Positions 1 to 10,972 of a DNA stretch of 64,000 nt are shown in pieces; position 1 is the stretch's first letter, and every line of letters begins with the position of its first letter. The stretch comes from Hortaea werneckii (Eukaryota; Ascomycota; Dothideomycetes; Mycosphaerellales; Teratosphaeriaceae), in the NCBI GenBank assembly GCA_037044905.1, contig JBAOKB010000048.1:1116001-1180000 (forward strand), read 5' to 3'. The position numbers were made by a program, and so were the translations under genes. The notes beneath the pieces are model-generated. The model was given only the letters and a program-made list of their open reading frames with translations. It had not been told where the DNA came from and did no database searches.

Positions 1-644
1 CAATGGCCTCCCGTCCGACTCTTGCTTGCCAGGCTCGCACTTGTCCGACAATCTTCAATGGGATTAATAAAATATATGGATTGATGCAGAAGGGGCACAT
101 CGGGGTCCCATTAGTCCAGTTTAATACGACCGGTCGCGTGGGCTGTCTGTTATTCCTTGCTCGGCCAAAGGCGCGCAGATCTCCATCATATCTCCGCGAA
201 ATTTCCCTGACAATCTCCCCTTGTCCCACGGTAGACCCTGAAAGATGCGTCAATATAGCGAAGCTCAGCCGGGGGTCTTTTGTAGATGGGATAGTAGTTG
301 AATAATGTGTAGACGATAACGGCCATCGCAATTCTAATTATTAGGACTGTGCAACGTCCTTTCCGCCGCGCCGGCCGGCTGGCTGGCGGAGGCAGTTCTG
401 TCATCTCGTCCGTCGGAAGGAGGCGAATAGTGCGGTGGAACGCTTCACCATCTTGTGCCTTTCACCAGTTGGTCGCACTTTCCTTACTCTCTCTCTTGCT
501 GTCCTGCTATCGCTTTCCAACTACTGTCGTTCCTTTTGCTTGCTCGCGATTTCTAGTCATTCTCTTGGTCATATCCAGAAGTAACGGGTTTTGCTTCTCT
601 TCACGAGTAACTGAATTGGAAGTGCGTCAGAGGCGCCGCCCGGC
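1..644. other. Upstream region of GT34 gene, no gene seen
   Basis: No convincing coding region. The open frames here have no family resemblance and lack coding character. From about 440 to 610 the top strand is pyrimidine-rich, as is common in fungal promoters, and leads into the TATA element at 645. The left edge could hold the tail or leader of a gene outside the window, but nothing supports that. Confidence 0.5.
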
Positions 645-650
645 TATAAA
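645..650 (+). promoter_or_regulatory. TATA box of GT34 gene
   Basis: TATAAA in a GC-rich setting, 88 bases before the ATG chosen at 738. The spacing suits a fungal core promoter. It also argues against the ATG at 651, which directly abuts the box, being the translation start. Confidence 0.55.
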
Positions 651-737
651 ATGCTCGCTGGTACGAGCGGGAACGTTTCCCAGGGTGAGTGAGGCGGCAT
701 ATGTGAGCCCTCAAAGAAGGGGTCTGACCTGATTTAC

Positions 738-1891
738 ATGCTGACATTGAAATTGCAGTATGTAAAAGATGGCGCTCGCTCCCTCCGCCCAGTGAAAGAT
801 CCAATCCTAACGACAGTGTTCCCGCTGAATAGATCCGCAACATCGCCGTCTTTGCCACGCTCGTAGTCGCACTTTTCCTCCTGCTACATTCCTTCAGCAT
901 CGGACCCACCGAGATCGAACATACAACCCGCGAATCCCTTCAAGCCATCAACAAATTCGCCCCCGCGTCATGGCGGGCAACGCGAGCGAAAGTCACCAAG
1001 GTGACTGCGCTGTTCGGCGAGGAAAACGAAATTTACGAAGCTGCGATTCGAACACACGATGAGCACAACCGACTACACGGGTACGAGATGAAAGTCCTAC
1101 GCGAGAAGGTCGTGAGTTCGTTCTGGAGTAAGCCGGCCTATCTCCTCGCTACGCTCGTTGACGAGCTGGCCAAGCCCGCAGAAGTCAGGACCGAATGGAT
1201 CATGTGGACGGGTCCGGACATCATCCTGCTGAACCCTCAGATCCCGCTCGAGGTCTTCCTGCCCCCGCAGGACTTTGATGACCAGGTGCACTTTATCGGT
1301 ACACACGATCACCATGGGTTGAACACGGGAGTGTTCTTTTTACGGGTGCATGAATGGAGTGTCAGGATGCTTATTGAGGTCCTTGCTACGCCTAAGAGCT
1401 CACCGGCGGTGCTGGAGCATGCGTATGAGAAGGATAAGGCGGTGTTGGAGGAGGTGCTCACGCATCCGGACTGGAGGGAGTATGTCCTCTACCAACCGCG
1501 CCCGTGGTGGAACGCGTATCAGTTGGACGCCACCGAGTATGAAAGCGGACGCGGAGCTCTGCTTGTGCATTTCCATGGCTTGGAAGGTGATAAGTGGAGT
1601 AGTATGTCGCACTACCTGGAGGAAGTCGGCTCGTCGAACAGCACGTGGAGCGTGCCGCTGGCCATGACGAATTACGAAGGGGAGGTGAGCGATTATTGGG
1701 CCCGTCTAAGGCAGGCAGGACGCCTTCTCGATCAAGCTGAGCGGAATTTGAGAGAAGAGGGCGTGGAGGAGGCAGCTCTGCACTTGGTGGATATTGCGCA
1801 GTATGAGGCGGATATGGAGGGCGAGATGCATGATGCGATGGATGGCTTGAAGGCCGCCATGGGCATTACGGAGGGCGAGAAGGTGATCTAG
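738..1891 (+). CDS. GT34 (GMA12/MNN10-like) glycosyltransferase
   Basis: Two exons, 738-761 and 833-1891, giving 360 residues. The 71-base intron starts GTAAAA, has a CCTAAC branch site and ends TAG; the join is in phase 0. The short N-terminus (MLTLKLQYIRN) precedes a hydrophobic segment at about residues 12-27, so this is a type II membrane protein, probably of the Golgi. The lumenal part carries blocks of the alpha-galactosyl/mannosyltransferase GMA12/MNN10 family: EWIMWTGPDIILLNP, FIGTHDHHGLNTGVFFLRVHEWSVR and YQPRPWWNAYQ. Members usually transfer a hexose from a nucleotide sugar to mannan or glycoprotein glycans. The expected DxD metal site reads GPD (residues 135-137), so the first Asp is missing and activity is uncertain. 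Family assignment is firm; donor and acceptor are unknown. The start is inferred. Confidence 0.8.
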
Positions 1892-2474
1892 GCCGTAGAA
1901 TTGGAGTCTAGAGCTCGGTGCGTTTCGGAGGACGATTTAGACTTGCAAAGATACCCCAAAGAATGTATGGATTTATTTCACGAGAGTCTGCTGCTGAACA
2001 CTTGGCGAGTCAAGGCGGTTGCACGCGACAGAAAAGAGGTGATTGAGTCCACAGGTAGACTTCGAGTGGCAACTGCGGGTTCTCTACGCATGTGAAGAGC
2101 AAACTGAATGTACTTGCGGAAGGAATGTAATACCGTAATTGCCTCTGAGATGTGTGTTCTCCCAGCACAGAACCAGAGGCTTGGCAGAGACCCCCTAGCT
2201 AATCGTAACAAACAACTTGGACAATACGATATTGTATGAATGGTCGCATACAAATGCGATCTGTGCCTACAGTACTGTCCAAGTTTATATGTACGCGAAC
2301 GACGCGGGCAGTCTGTGTCCCAGTAGAAACTTGACGGCTCCTCCCGCCCCTGCTCCGCACGCCAAGCCTGAATTCAGAATTCGGTCGAGCGACTTCGACG
2401 CCAGCGAGAGTCCTCACGAGCAGTGAACCCGACCGTCCATCGCCGCGACATCACCCACCCAACGACCCGCAAAG
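1892..2474. other. Intergenic, RPS18 promoter region
   Basis: Holds the 3' end of the GT34 transcript and the promoter and leader of the ribosomal protein gene. No coding sequence or recognisable element was identified. The last 80 bases are C-rich and purine-poor, as is usual for leaders of fungal ribosomal protein genes. Confidence 0.5.
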
Positions 2475-3186
2475 ATGTCGCTCGTCTCCGGCGAGAAGTC
2501 GAACTTCCAGTTCATCCTGCGTCTGCTCAACACCAACGTACGTGCCGTCCCATACCGAATCTAGAAGAGCGAAAGAAATTCCTGCGTAGCCGGGAAGCCT
2601 TTGGGAAAAGATGGAGCAGGATTGGGAGGAATTGGATGGGAAGACTGGGCATGTGCTGACAATGAACCTCTACAGGTTGATGGCAAGCAGAAGATCATGT
2701 ACGCCCTGACCAGGGTCAAGGGTGTCGGTCGTCGTTACTCCAACTTGGTCTGCAAGAAGGCCGATGTCGACCTCAACAAGCGGTACGCCACCACCTTTCT
2801 GAGCAAAGCACACCCAGAGCCTTTTTGGAGCGCAAGACAAATAAAAAGAAAGACTTTTTGATACTAACTAAAATCCTTTCTCGAACAGCGCCGGTGAGCT
2901 GACCTCCGAAGAGCTCGAGCGCATCGTCACCATCATCCAGAACCCGACGCAGTACAAGATCCCGACGTGGTTCCTCAACCGTCAGCGCGACATCGTGGAT
3001 GGCAAGGACGGCCACACCCTGGCCAACGGCGTGGACAGCAAGCTGCGTGAGGACCTCGAGCGCCTGAAGAAGATCCGCGCCCACCGTGGTCTGAGGCACT
3101 ACTGGGGCCTCCGTGTGCGGGGTCAGCACAGCAAGACTACCGGCAGACGGGGCAGGACTGTCGGTGTCAGCAAGAAGAAGGGCTAA
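2475..3186 (+). CDS. RPS18: 40S ribosomal protein S18 (uS13)
   Basis: Three exons, 2475-2537, 2676-2782 and 2889-3186, encode 155 residues, the usual length for eukaryotic S18. Introns are 138 and 106 bases with GTACGT and GTACGC donors. The protein starts MSLVSGEKSNFQFILRLLNT and holds the helix-two-turn-helix region (IMYALTRVKGVGRRYSN) and a basic C-terminus (LRVRGQHSKTTGRRGRT). It belongs to the uS13 family, which sits in the head of the small subunit and contacts the 5S-bearing central protuberance of the large subunit across bridge B1. The intron after codon 21 and the GC-biased third positions fit a highly expressed ribosomal gene. The next gene is convergent. Identification is secure. 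Confidence 0.97.
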
Positions 3187-3675
3187 TGGTTTTGCGCAAA
3201 GCTTGTTCTTGGGGGTATTGTTGCGGAGAGAGCTGGGGATTTTCGTGGCTTATGGTGGTGTTGGTGGTGGCTGCGGCTGCCTCACGACCACCACCACTCA
3301 TGTGAAAATGGGAGAGCGGCGCTCCGGTATGGAATGGGCTCCAAGATGCCTTCTTCCCAGGCGGCGCTCGGCTGTCATTGTGCCTAGTAAAGCCCGTATG
3401 TCAAGAATTCTTCACGCGAATACACTGCGAAGTTTCACCCTCTTCAAGATGCTCTGCGGCTTCGTTTGCTCACGCGCAAGGAATCATTTTGTACAACCTT
3501 GATTTGGATTTGCTTGGATGCAGCTATACGAAGCATCCGCCTCTCTCCTAGAGCTCTAAGCTACATATGGTGCACCACAGTCCATCACTGAAAATAGCGT
3601 AGACAGCAGACTCATCTCCCCTCTACACCTTTGCCCGTCCCCCTTCCTTGCCTCGAAACGCTGACAAATTATCCT
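3187..3675. other. Convergent intergenic region
   Basis: Lies between the 3' ends of RPS18 (plus) and the secreted AltA1-like gene (minus). It should contain both 3' UTRs. No coding potential and no repeat was seen. Confidence 0.5.
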
Positions 3676-4429
3676 CTAGGCCGAAGTGGCATAGATAATC
3701 GCCTTAATCGTCTGCGCCTGCTGCTCACACCGCCACCCACTCCCCTCATCCGTCCCAGCGACGCACTTCAACGGCGTATCCGTAATGTTCGCCTCGCCGA
3801 AGGTCGTCACCATGTTGTAGGGGTATTTATCGCCCACACTTCATGAGAAGGAAGGGAATTGCACGTCAGCATCAACTTCAGGAGGAGCAGGAAGGGGAAT
3901 GAAAGGAAGGGAGGAAGGAAGGAGGTAATTGCAGGGAATAATGGCGGAAAACTTACGCCGGGTCTTCGAAGGTGTGCTTCACGTTGAGCGTGAAGTCGGT
4001 GAAGGATGAGAAGGTCTCCATGTTCCAGCCGAAGGTCGTGCTGGCGCAGGTTTGCTGATGTCAGATTCTTCTGGTTAGTACGGCTCATGTTTTCTTTTTT
4101 CGGAGATCTTTCTGACGAGTGCTAGGGAAGCTGGGCAGCCTAGGGGCTTGCTCAATTGGAGAGGGAGAAAAGAAGAGAACAGGGTTTTGGTGACATACGT
4201 ATCCAGGGGATGGGTAGTTGTTGGAGCCTTCCTCCCAGGTGCCTGAGCAGGTTGTTGTGGCGTTGGTTAGAGGATCCGGGTCATGGATGGTGAACGCAAT
4301 GGTTGTGTTGCCTCCTGTCACTTGATGCGTGCTGAGGTTCGTGATGTCGAAGGCTTCTGCGCTGGCGAGTTGTGCAGCTGCTGAGAGCCCGGCGCAGAGG
4401 CCAATCAGGGCGAGTTTGGTGGCGCGCAT
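3676..4429 (-). CDS. Small secreted AltA1-like protein
   Basis: Three exons read leftward, 4429-4199, 4054-3957 and 3838-3676, giving 163 residues. Donors are GTATGT and GTAAGT; the second acceptor is the less common AAG. A signal peptide (MRATKLALIGLCAGLSAAAQ) is followed by a compact domain: FDITNLSTHQV near the start, IAFTIHDPDPLTNATTTCSG, then a TFGWN/FTLNVKH core and C-terminal LKC and WRC. Four cysteines lie outside the signal peptide, enough for two disulfides. Layout and spacing resemble the AA1-like (Alternaria Alt a 1) beta-barrel family of Dothideomycetes, secreted proteins that often act at the plant surface. The family call is from pattern resemblance only. No function is proven. 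Confidence 0.7.
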
Positions 4430-6027
4430 GTTTGCTTTGCTGATGGATGGAAGAGTTTATTGGAATAGAGAAGGCAGAGGTTGGGTTGTAAAGATGGTTG
4501 GGGTTTTCTGTCAACTAGATAGCTGCAGAGTAACGACAAGACTACAAGAACTTGAGGATGATTACGTCGCCGTCTTGTTCGAGATTATCGTTCCAAACGT
4601 GGCCAGAAGTCCTCCCGAGACACAGCCAAAACGCGTAGGAAAAAGGCAGGAACGCGTGCCAAGGTGGGAAAGCACGATGGTGAGGTAGTGCTCCCATCCT
4701 AGGATCTTGAAACCAGCCTTGCTAGCTGTTCGTCCCAAGCATTCCTGTCCCTATTGGACATGCCGCTTGCCGCGACCGCATGTCACTGATGCATTTATCC
4801 TATGTGTTTCTCTGGGGTGGCAACGCTTGTCAAGCAGTAGTAGGGTAGGCCAGGAAGAAGGATGGAAAGGATCTTCTGAGGGAAGGGATAGCTGCAAGCG
4901 ACCGATTGGATCGCAAGGCATTCTGAAACTGACGAAACCGGCGATCTCACTTTTGAACATCAGGTCTCCTACTTTTGCAAGATGTTGCGGAAGAAGCGAA
5001 GTACGCTTGGTATTGTGCAAGGAAACTCAGCAGGGCTTGTGAATCGACCTGGAGTCTTCTATAGGGAGGATGGACGTTAGAACGGCAGCAATCCTTCGTG
5101 ACGAGCCCACGATCCTCTTCACGTTCTATATCCAGACATTGCAATGCCACATTGCATGACTCAAGGCGGTAGGTCACCATAGGAAGCACCCAAAATGACT
5201 TCTGATTAACCTTCTCGTCGCCACTGATCAACTAGTAATCGGAGAATTATTTTCACGCTCCTTCCTACACTATCTCGTTACGGCTCTTGAAGGAATTGCC
5301 GGATCAGGATTCATCATCTCGAGTGCCGCCGTGACGGGGCCGGGTCCCGCCGGCGCTATGTACTGACAGGGCCGGAACGTCTGCGGCTGCAGGGAGAAAG
5401 AAGGGTTGGTTTATAAATAGCTCGCTCGCGGAGGGGTATGTGAGAAAACGCCATTCTGTCCCATGTCATGACAGGTGTTTGCGCGGAATGGTTACATAGG
5501 TTGGACAACATCATTTCGGTTCAATACAGAGTATTGCAAGCGTTCCCCAGCAGCTGGTTCTAGCATTGCCTAGCTTCGAGCGCTCCAATCATGCGAGCAG
5601 GGAAGGATGTGGTGAGAGGAGAAAGTGTGTTAGAAAGCTTGGTGAAGAGGTGAGGGGTTTGCGAGCGGCTCGCTTCTTGCCGCACCCCTGATGGGTCATG
5701 GCCGTTCGCAGCAGCAGGCTACGTCCCGGTAGCGGCGTGGATCTATTGGAGGCTTTTGATTTGAGTGTCTCGCAACTTGGCCTCGCTTCGTGAACAAGCG
5801 TGCGGCCGCCCTGTTACGATCATCAGCACGGACAAGGAAAAGACAGAGGTGCTTGCGGTACGCACCAGGAACAGCAGCCCGCAGCGCACATCGTCCCAAG
5901 GGTTTCACTCGGTTTCAAAGGCTAGACCACTACTACTGCAATTCTGCAATTTGCAGGTCCGTGAGAGGACGCTCAGACCAGGAGGCATCTCGCATCCATC
6001 CCCGCGAGCATCTCACGCCTGGTGCAC
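4430..6027. other. 1.6 kb intergenic region with orphan TATA box
   Basis: Lies between two divergent genes, so it should hold both promoters. Open frames here show no family resemblance. A strong TATA element at 5412-5419 is about 600 bases upstream of the next coding start, so either that gene has a long leader or an unrecognised transcript starts near 5440. Confidence 0.45.
5412..5419 (+). promoter_or_regulatory. Candidate TATA box
   Basis: TATAAATA in a moderately GC-rich context on the plus strand. The nearest coding start on that strand is near 6028-6051, giving a leader of roughly 600 bases if the box serves that gene. No nearer reading frame starts convincingly. Confidence 0.35.
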
Positions 6028-8647
6028 ATGCGCGCGACCTGCTGCTCCCGATGCGGTTCAGCATCTCGTCCAAGAACCTGCGAGCTAAATCTCCGCAACC
6101 GACTTGGTTCCCTGAGTCGCAGCAGCACCCAGGTACATCACCATCACCATCATCACCCTCCGCCCTGCGAGACCCCCGCGAGTGTAATCAAATCTAGGTT
6201 CGTTCCAATGCTGACTTCCTTAACGATCTACCTTTAAACCCACCACCCTCCTCGTCCGTCTCCACTTCACACCCACCGCAGTCTTTGAACAGGAGCACGA
6301 CTGTGGCCGATCGTTCCGCTTCCGCTCTCTCTGGTGGTATGTCTGCACCTGTCATCTGCATCACCGCGCGCAACCCGCACACCGACTAAAACCAGAGCCT
6401 GCGCCAGATCGCCGCTCCCTTGCAGTGCTTCCCAGCGCCGAGCGCAGCCGTGGCGAGTACGAATTTGAAAGCCCGGACGACGTCGTCCAGCCGTCACCGC
6501 GATTGCTCGGCGGCGGACTGAGCCGCTCCCAGACGGTGCTGAGAAGGGAAGGCACAAGCTCAAGCGCCCAGCGCACGCAACCCCCACGACTCCCCCCACT
6601 ATCTCCGTTCCCTCTCTGGTCGCCCGATCCAGAGCAGTTACCGCCGCACAGCGAGATCCACGAACTTGGCAGCGACGAAGCGCCCATGAGCATCGCGCCT
6701 GGCAAGACGTCGTCCGACTCGGGGCAGGCAGTCGGTGCGGATCGCTGGTCGCAGCGCCGGCTGCAGCGACTCAATACGGAGCAAGGTTTTAGGGAGCAGC
6801 GACAAGGTGGCATTCTGAGTCCGCCGCTGCCACCAGAACAGGGCCAAGGTGGCAGCTACACCGGGCAGCCGTCGCATCAAGCACAGCCACCACATTCCAC
6901 CACCCTGCAGCAACCGCCTCAGCCTCATCCTGTACAGACTCCGGCCTATCAAGGCACGCGCACGGGCCAGATTGGGCCTCCAAATATAGGCCTGGGTCTA
7001 CAAGCACAGCCGGTCAGTAGCGACACTAAATGCGTTAGGTAGCGCCTACAATGGGCCATGCTGACACGGATCTAGGCACAGTTACCGTCACAGCAATACG
7101 CGCCTGCCGAACTTGCCCAGTCCTACCAACTGCCAGACACGTCCCGACCGCCCCTATCACAAGCTCGCAGCTACAATTCGCAGCAGTCTAGCTTCGCCGA
7201 AGACGCACCCATGACCTCGAGCAATGGCAACATTTCAGCATCCAAGGCGCTCCGATCGGGCGGGAGCAACCGACAGAGTGTGCATAATGGGTTAAGCTCT
7301 CGGGAAGCACCGACGGCCCAGCAGCAGGGGACCCCCCATGCAGTCTACAGCACTCCACCCGTCGCATCCGTCATCCCACCTGCGGGCCACGGCCGTCAAC
7401 AGCAGCCGCCGCCGCAGCAGCAACAGCAACAGGACGCATCCGGTCGCAACATGCCGCAACCACTTCAGACCGGTGCCGGGGGAGACGAGATGTCCGAGGA
7501 TGACGTGGCTCAACTCGTCAAGGATCACAAAGAGCTTCGAGAGAAATACACCAAGGTGAAGAAGTATTACTTCGAGAAGGAAGACCAGGTCAAGCAACTG
7601 CAGAACAGCCTTGCGCATCAACGGCTATCCCAATCACGAACTTCGCTCGACGACAGCGAATACACTACCCGCTTCAATCGTCTGGATGGCCTTGTCGCGC
7701 AGCTGGCGTTTAGCATACGAAAGACATGGAAGAGCATGCCGGATTGGCTGGATAGGTCGGTGAACAAAGATGCCGTCTCCATCGGTAAACAGGAGATGAC
7801 GGCGGGCGGGAGGTCATTCATATCAAAATGGCTCGTTGACGAAGTCTTTAACAAGTACTTCCATCCCGACCTAGAGCCTTCGCTTTCGGCTCAGCTGAAG
7901 GCGATACAACTGAACATCCGGCGATTTGCGCCACCTGCACAGAGTGTTGAAGAGGAAGAATACCTCACCTCCAAGGTTATCAACTGGCGGTTGTCGACAT
8001 TAGAAGGTCTTCAGGATGCGCTACGCTCACCCCGGTGTGCGGACAACCGTGCCCAGCTCACGGACATGCTTAAGGAGCAGCTGATCAAAACCCTGGCAGT
8101 GCATTTGCAAGACCCGCCGCCCTCGGACTTGGAAGGTGGCGTACACATGATCATCGAGCTCGTAATCAGTATTGCCATCCACCTCCCCGTCGAGAGCCGC
8201 GACGTCGTGATCGAATACTTCATGCCGGGATACAGCATCATGCCGGAGCACATGAAAGTGGAGAGCGGGATCCCACCGCTGCAAACCTCCATCGCGGACG
8301 ACCAAGCCGACCGCGCTTCGATGAAGAGCGCCGCCAGCGACATCACCGACATGACAACAGACAACAGTGGTAGTAATGCGCACGGCGACCCGCCCAAGAA
8401 AAGGAGTATGCTGAGCGCTTTGACAGGGTCGGCGGGTGGTGCTGGTAGCAAGAGCAATAAGAGCTCCTCTTCCACCAAACAGCACGCTGGTGCGGGCGGC
8501 AGCTCAGGGAGCTTGCACCGTCCGGAGAGCCAGCAGGGCCATCCGAGTAAGGACGACCAACCCCCTCGTGTGCGCATGGCCGCGGGGATTGGCGTCCAGG
8601 TCCGCAATCGGACCGTGTTGGTCAAGGCGCCCGTCTTTACCATGTAA
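6028..8647 (+). CDS. Conserved-looking disordered/coiled-coil protein, function unknown
   Basis: Four exons fit by phase: 6028-6132, 6198-6336, 6396-7012 and 7076-8647, about 810 residues. The exon 1 start is uncertain; an ATG at 6051 reads MRFSISSKNLRAK but does not join exon 2 in frame, whereas the ATG at 6028 does. Residues up to about 380 are Pro/Gln/Ser-rich and likely disordered, with a short poly-Gln tract. A charged coiled coil follows (DVAQLVKDHKELREKYTKVKK onward), then a well-ordered helical region containing NRLDGLVAQLAFSIRKTWKS, ISKWLVDEVFNKYFHPDLEP and SIAIHLPVESRDVVIEYFMPG. The tail is basic and Ser-rich. I do not recognise the family. The ordered C-terminal half looks like a real folded domain, so the gene itself is credible. 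Confidence 0.7.
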
Positions 8648-9601
8648 GGCCGCGGTACCTGACGTTGTTCCCAGAAGAGGAAATATACCGATACAGTTTC
8701 TATATGAGATGGAGTCTAGCACGCAACGCTAGTCCTGTCCTACTATCGCTTCCTGGGGACTTCTGCTTGTATATGCGGCTTGCATATGCCATCTTCATCT
8801 CGCGCCACCCCATCTCTCTCGAATCTTCGCCGCGCAGAATGTACCTGGGATGCACCAACGAAAGGGTGATTGTGATAGGAGCGGGGATTTGATTTTTTTT
8901 ATTCTTTTTTTTTAACCTTCATCTTATGGATACCCATATAAGGTTCTTCTTTTTTTCTGAGATGTTTTCTTCTTCTTCTTTTTTAGCCTCTTCGAGACAG
9001 TGAAAGGGAGTTGCGATGGAGAATTTGGCATGTATTTATTCAACCTTTCAGATTGCGGGAGAAAGAGTAAAGACAAGGCCCCCGAATAGCGAGAGAGATG
9101 AGTTGGATATGTGAATGCTGATTTGAGAGACGACCGGTCGGTTGATTTGCGCTTCTCAGAATTTCCTACTACCTTTTTCTTTTCCTTTTCGCGTGGAATT
9201 GCGACATAGGCTGTTATGTGGATACAATACACCATTCTTCTTCCTCGGATAGGTCTCGTAGCGTCTTCTCGATCACATGGGCTGTCTTACCAGAGACGTT
9301 GCTTCTCGCTTGTGAGCTACCCCTCCCTCCCTCACAGCCTCCACATCCCTTCACACCTTCTTCACGCTGACAGCTCTCTAGCGATACGTCTCTCCCTCGG
9401 TAGGTATTCCCGGGGTTAGGCGGTGGTGAACCGCGTAAGCCTATCAGGCTGGGAAAGAGTGACTAGGCTGAAAGACTTACCTTCTGTGGGAGGAAAGGAG
9501 TCTGGAAACTGTCTTCAATCACATTATTTGTGTTCCTTTTGGTCCCCCTTGATCAGAGAAGGCGCACCTGCTCTTCCTTCATCATTCTTCCCGGAAGAAA
9601 T
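8648..9601. other. Intergenic region with T-tracts and a possible 5' UTR intron
   Basis: Contains the 3' UTR of the preceding gene, T-rich tracts at 8892-8913 and 8946-8982, and the leader of the kinase-like gene. Within that leader, 9312-9381 has the marks of an intron: GTGAGC donor, pyrimidine-rich body, GCTGACAG branch-like site and CTAG end. No coding sequence was identified. Confidence 0.4.
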
Positions 9602-10810
9602 ATGTCAGTCGACGCCGAACAAGAAACCCCCCTGCCCCTGTTCTTTCTTAACAACCTTCTCGATCGACACGATGTCGAAGTCTGTCTGGCTTTCGCTGGG
9701 AATGTCTATCCCGGTTCCAAATGGGAGGAATTGGAGAGGCAGGGCGGTTGTTCGTGGACTCTTACCGGTCGGAGAGGGTCTTCGTCTGTCTCATGTAGGG
9801 ACTCGACGGCAGGATCGGAGGGGTTTAGGGGTGGAGGTAATGGATGTGAGCGTGATGAGGAGGGAGAGAATAAAGGTGAGGGTAGGGTGGTTCTTTTGCA
9901 GTTTCGTCTCTGGAAGCATGCGCTTTCTATGGGCACTATAGGGGAGGCTCGGCGGATCTTTGGACCTTTGGTGCCTTGGACGCGGGATCTGGGGATGATT
10001 CGCGTTGGGGGTGAGGAGGGACGAGTGGGTTTGCAGGTTCTTGAGATGGAGTTCGTTCCCGATGTAGTTAGATTGAGTGATGTACTGCCCCAAAAGAAGG
10101 CTCTGGATCCGCAGGCTTTGAAACGGTGCAAGGATGTGATCCGGGATTTGACGTGGTATTTTGCTCGAGCGTGGTATGGAGGTCATATGGCGACTTCGTC
10201 CGCGATACAGGAATGCCATGGAAAGGTTGGGAAGAGTATGGTGTCGCGCTTGCGGAAGCTGGAGATGGATTTGCCTCTCCCGGCTATGCGCCAGAAAGCC
10301 CGCCGTACAAGGGAAGCGGTGGAGCAGGAGATTCTGGATGCTGTACCTGTCGGGCTGAACCATGGGGATTTTTTGCCGACAAATCTTCTGGTCGATCCCA
10401 GTTCTTGGAGAATCAAGAGTTATGTTGATTGGGCTGAAGCAGAGATCTTACCAACCGGTATCTGTTTGTACGGGTTAGAGCATATTCTCGGCTACATCAA
10501 GGATGCAGACGATAGTGGGAGACGTGTGATGCCCCAATTTGTGTACTTTGAACAAGCTGAGGAATTACGACGGATTTTTTGGGAAGAGTTCGGGCAGCTT
10601 GTGCCAGCGGTGAAGGGGACTGATGTCCGCAAGGCTCTGGATCTTTCACGAGAAGTGGGAATCTTGCTGTGGAAGGGTTTTGCCTGGGATGATGGTGCGA
10701 TTGATCGGGTGGTCAATTTGAAGGACGATCTGGGAGAAGTGACTTGTCTCGAGGCTTGGTTAAAGATGGATTCTGGCTTCGACAGACGAGATTCTTTCAT
10801 AAGTTCTTGA
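9602..10810 (+). CDS. Aminoglycoside phosphotransferase-like (APH) kinase-fold protein
   Basis: Intronless, 402 residues from the ATG at 9602 (MSVDAEQETPLPLFFLNN). The C-terminal half holds the catalytic loop of the APH/choline kinase superfamily: LNHGDFLPTNLLVD, with His254 and Asp256 as the HxD pair, then KSYVDWAEAEILPTG in the place of the Mg-binding Asp motif. The N-terminal lobe is weakly conserved, with a low-complexity Gly/Glu insert at about residues 70-95. Fungal genomes carry many such proteins. Substrates are generally unknown and antibiotic resistance should not be assumed. The gene is convergent with the flavin-reductase-like gene, 162 bases between stops. The fold is likely; the function is open. 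Confidence 0.75.
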   Translation: MSVDAEQETPLPLFFLNNLLDRHDVEVCLAFAGNVYPGSKWEELERQGGCSWTLTGRRGSSSVSCRDSTAGSEGFRGGGNGCERDEEGENKGEGRVVLLQFRLWKHALSMGTIGEARRIFGPLVPWTRDLGMIRVGGEEGRVGLQVLEMEFVPDVVRLSDVLPQKKALDPQALKRCKDVIRDLTWYFARAWYGGHMATSSAIQECHGKVGKSMVSRLRKLEMDLPLPAMRQKARRTREAVEQEILDAVPVGLNHGDFLPTNLLVDPSSWRIKSYVDWAEAEILPTGICLYGLEHILGYIKDADDSGRRVMPQFVYFEQAEELRRIFWEEFGQLVPAVKGTDVRKALDLSREVGILLWKGFAWDDGAIDRVVNLKDDLGEVTCLEAWLKMDSGFDRRDSFISS

Positions 10811-10972
10811 TGCGATGGCTTATTTAAGACTGTTTCCAACTTGGTATTACGGTAGGCTGGTTTGTAGAGCGCCCATGGTAACTTCGACGTCAAATTGCAA
10901 TGGTTAGATTCTTGCAGATCTGTATACTCTATGTCTCAGCACACAGCAATTGACAAGATCGAAGCGGGCTTC

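Noticed and set aside
651..690. ATG at 651 as start of the GT34 gene
   Set aside because: It sits directly on the TATA box, and its exon cannot be joined in frame to the exon at 833, whereas the ATG at 738 can.
6132..6160. CATCACCAT repeat resembling a poly-His tag
   Set aside because: It lies in the presumed first intron of the 6-8.6 kb gene and is not translated in the chosen model.
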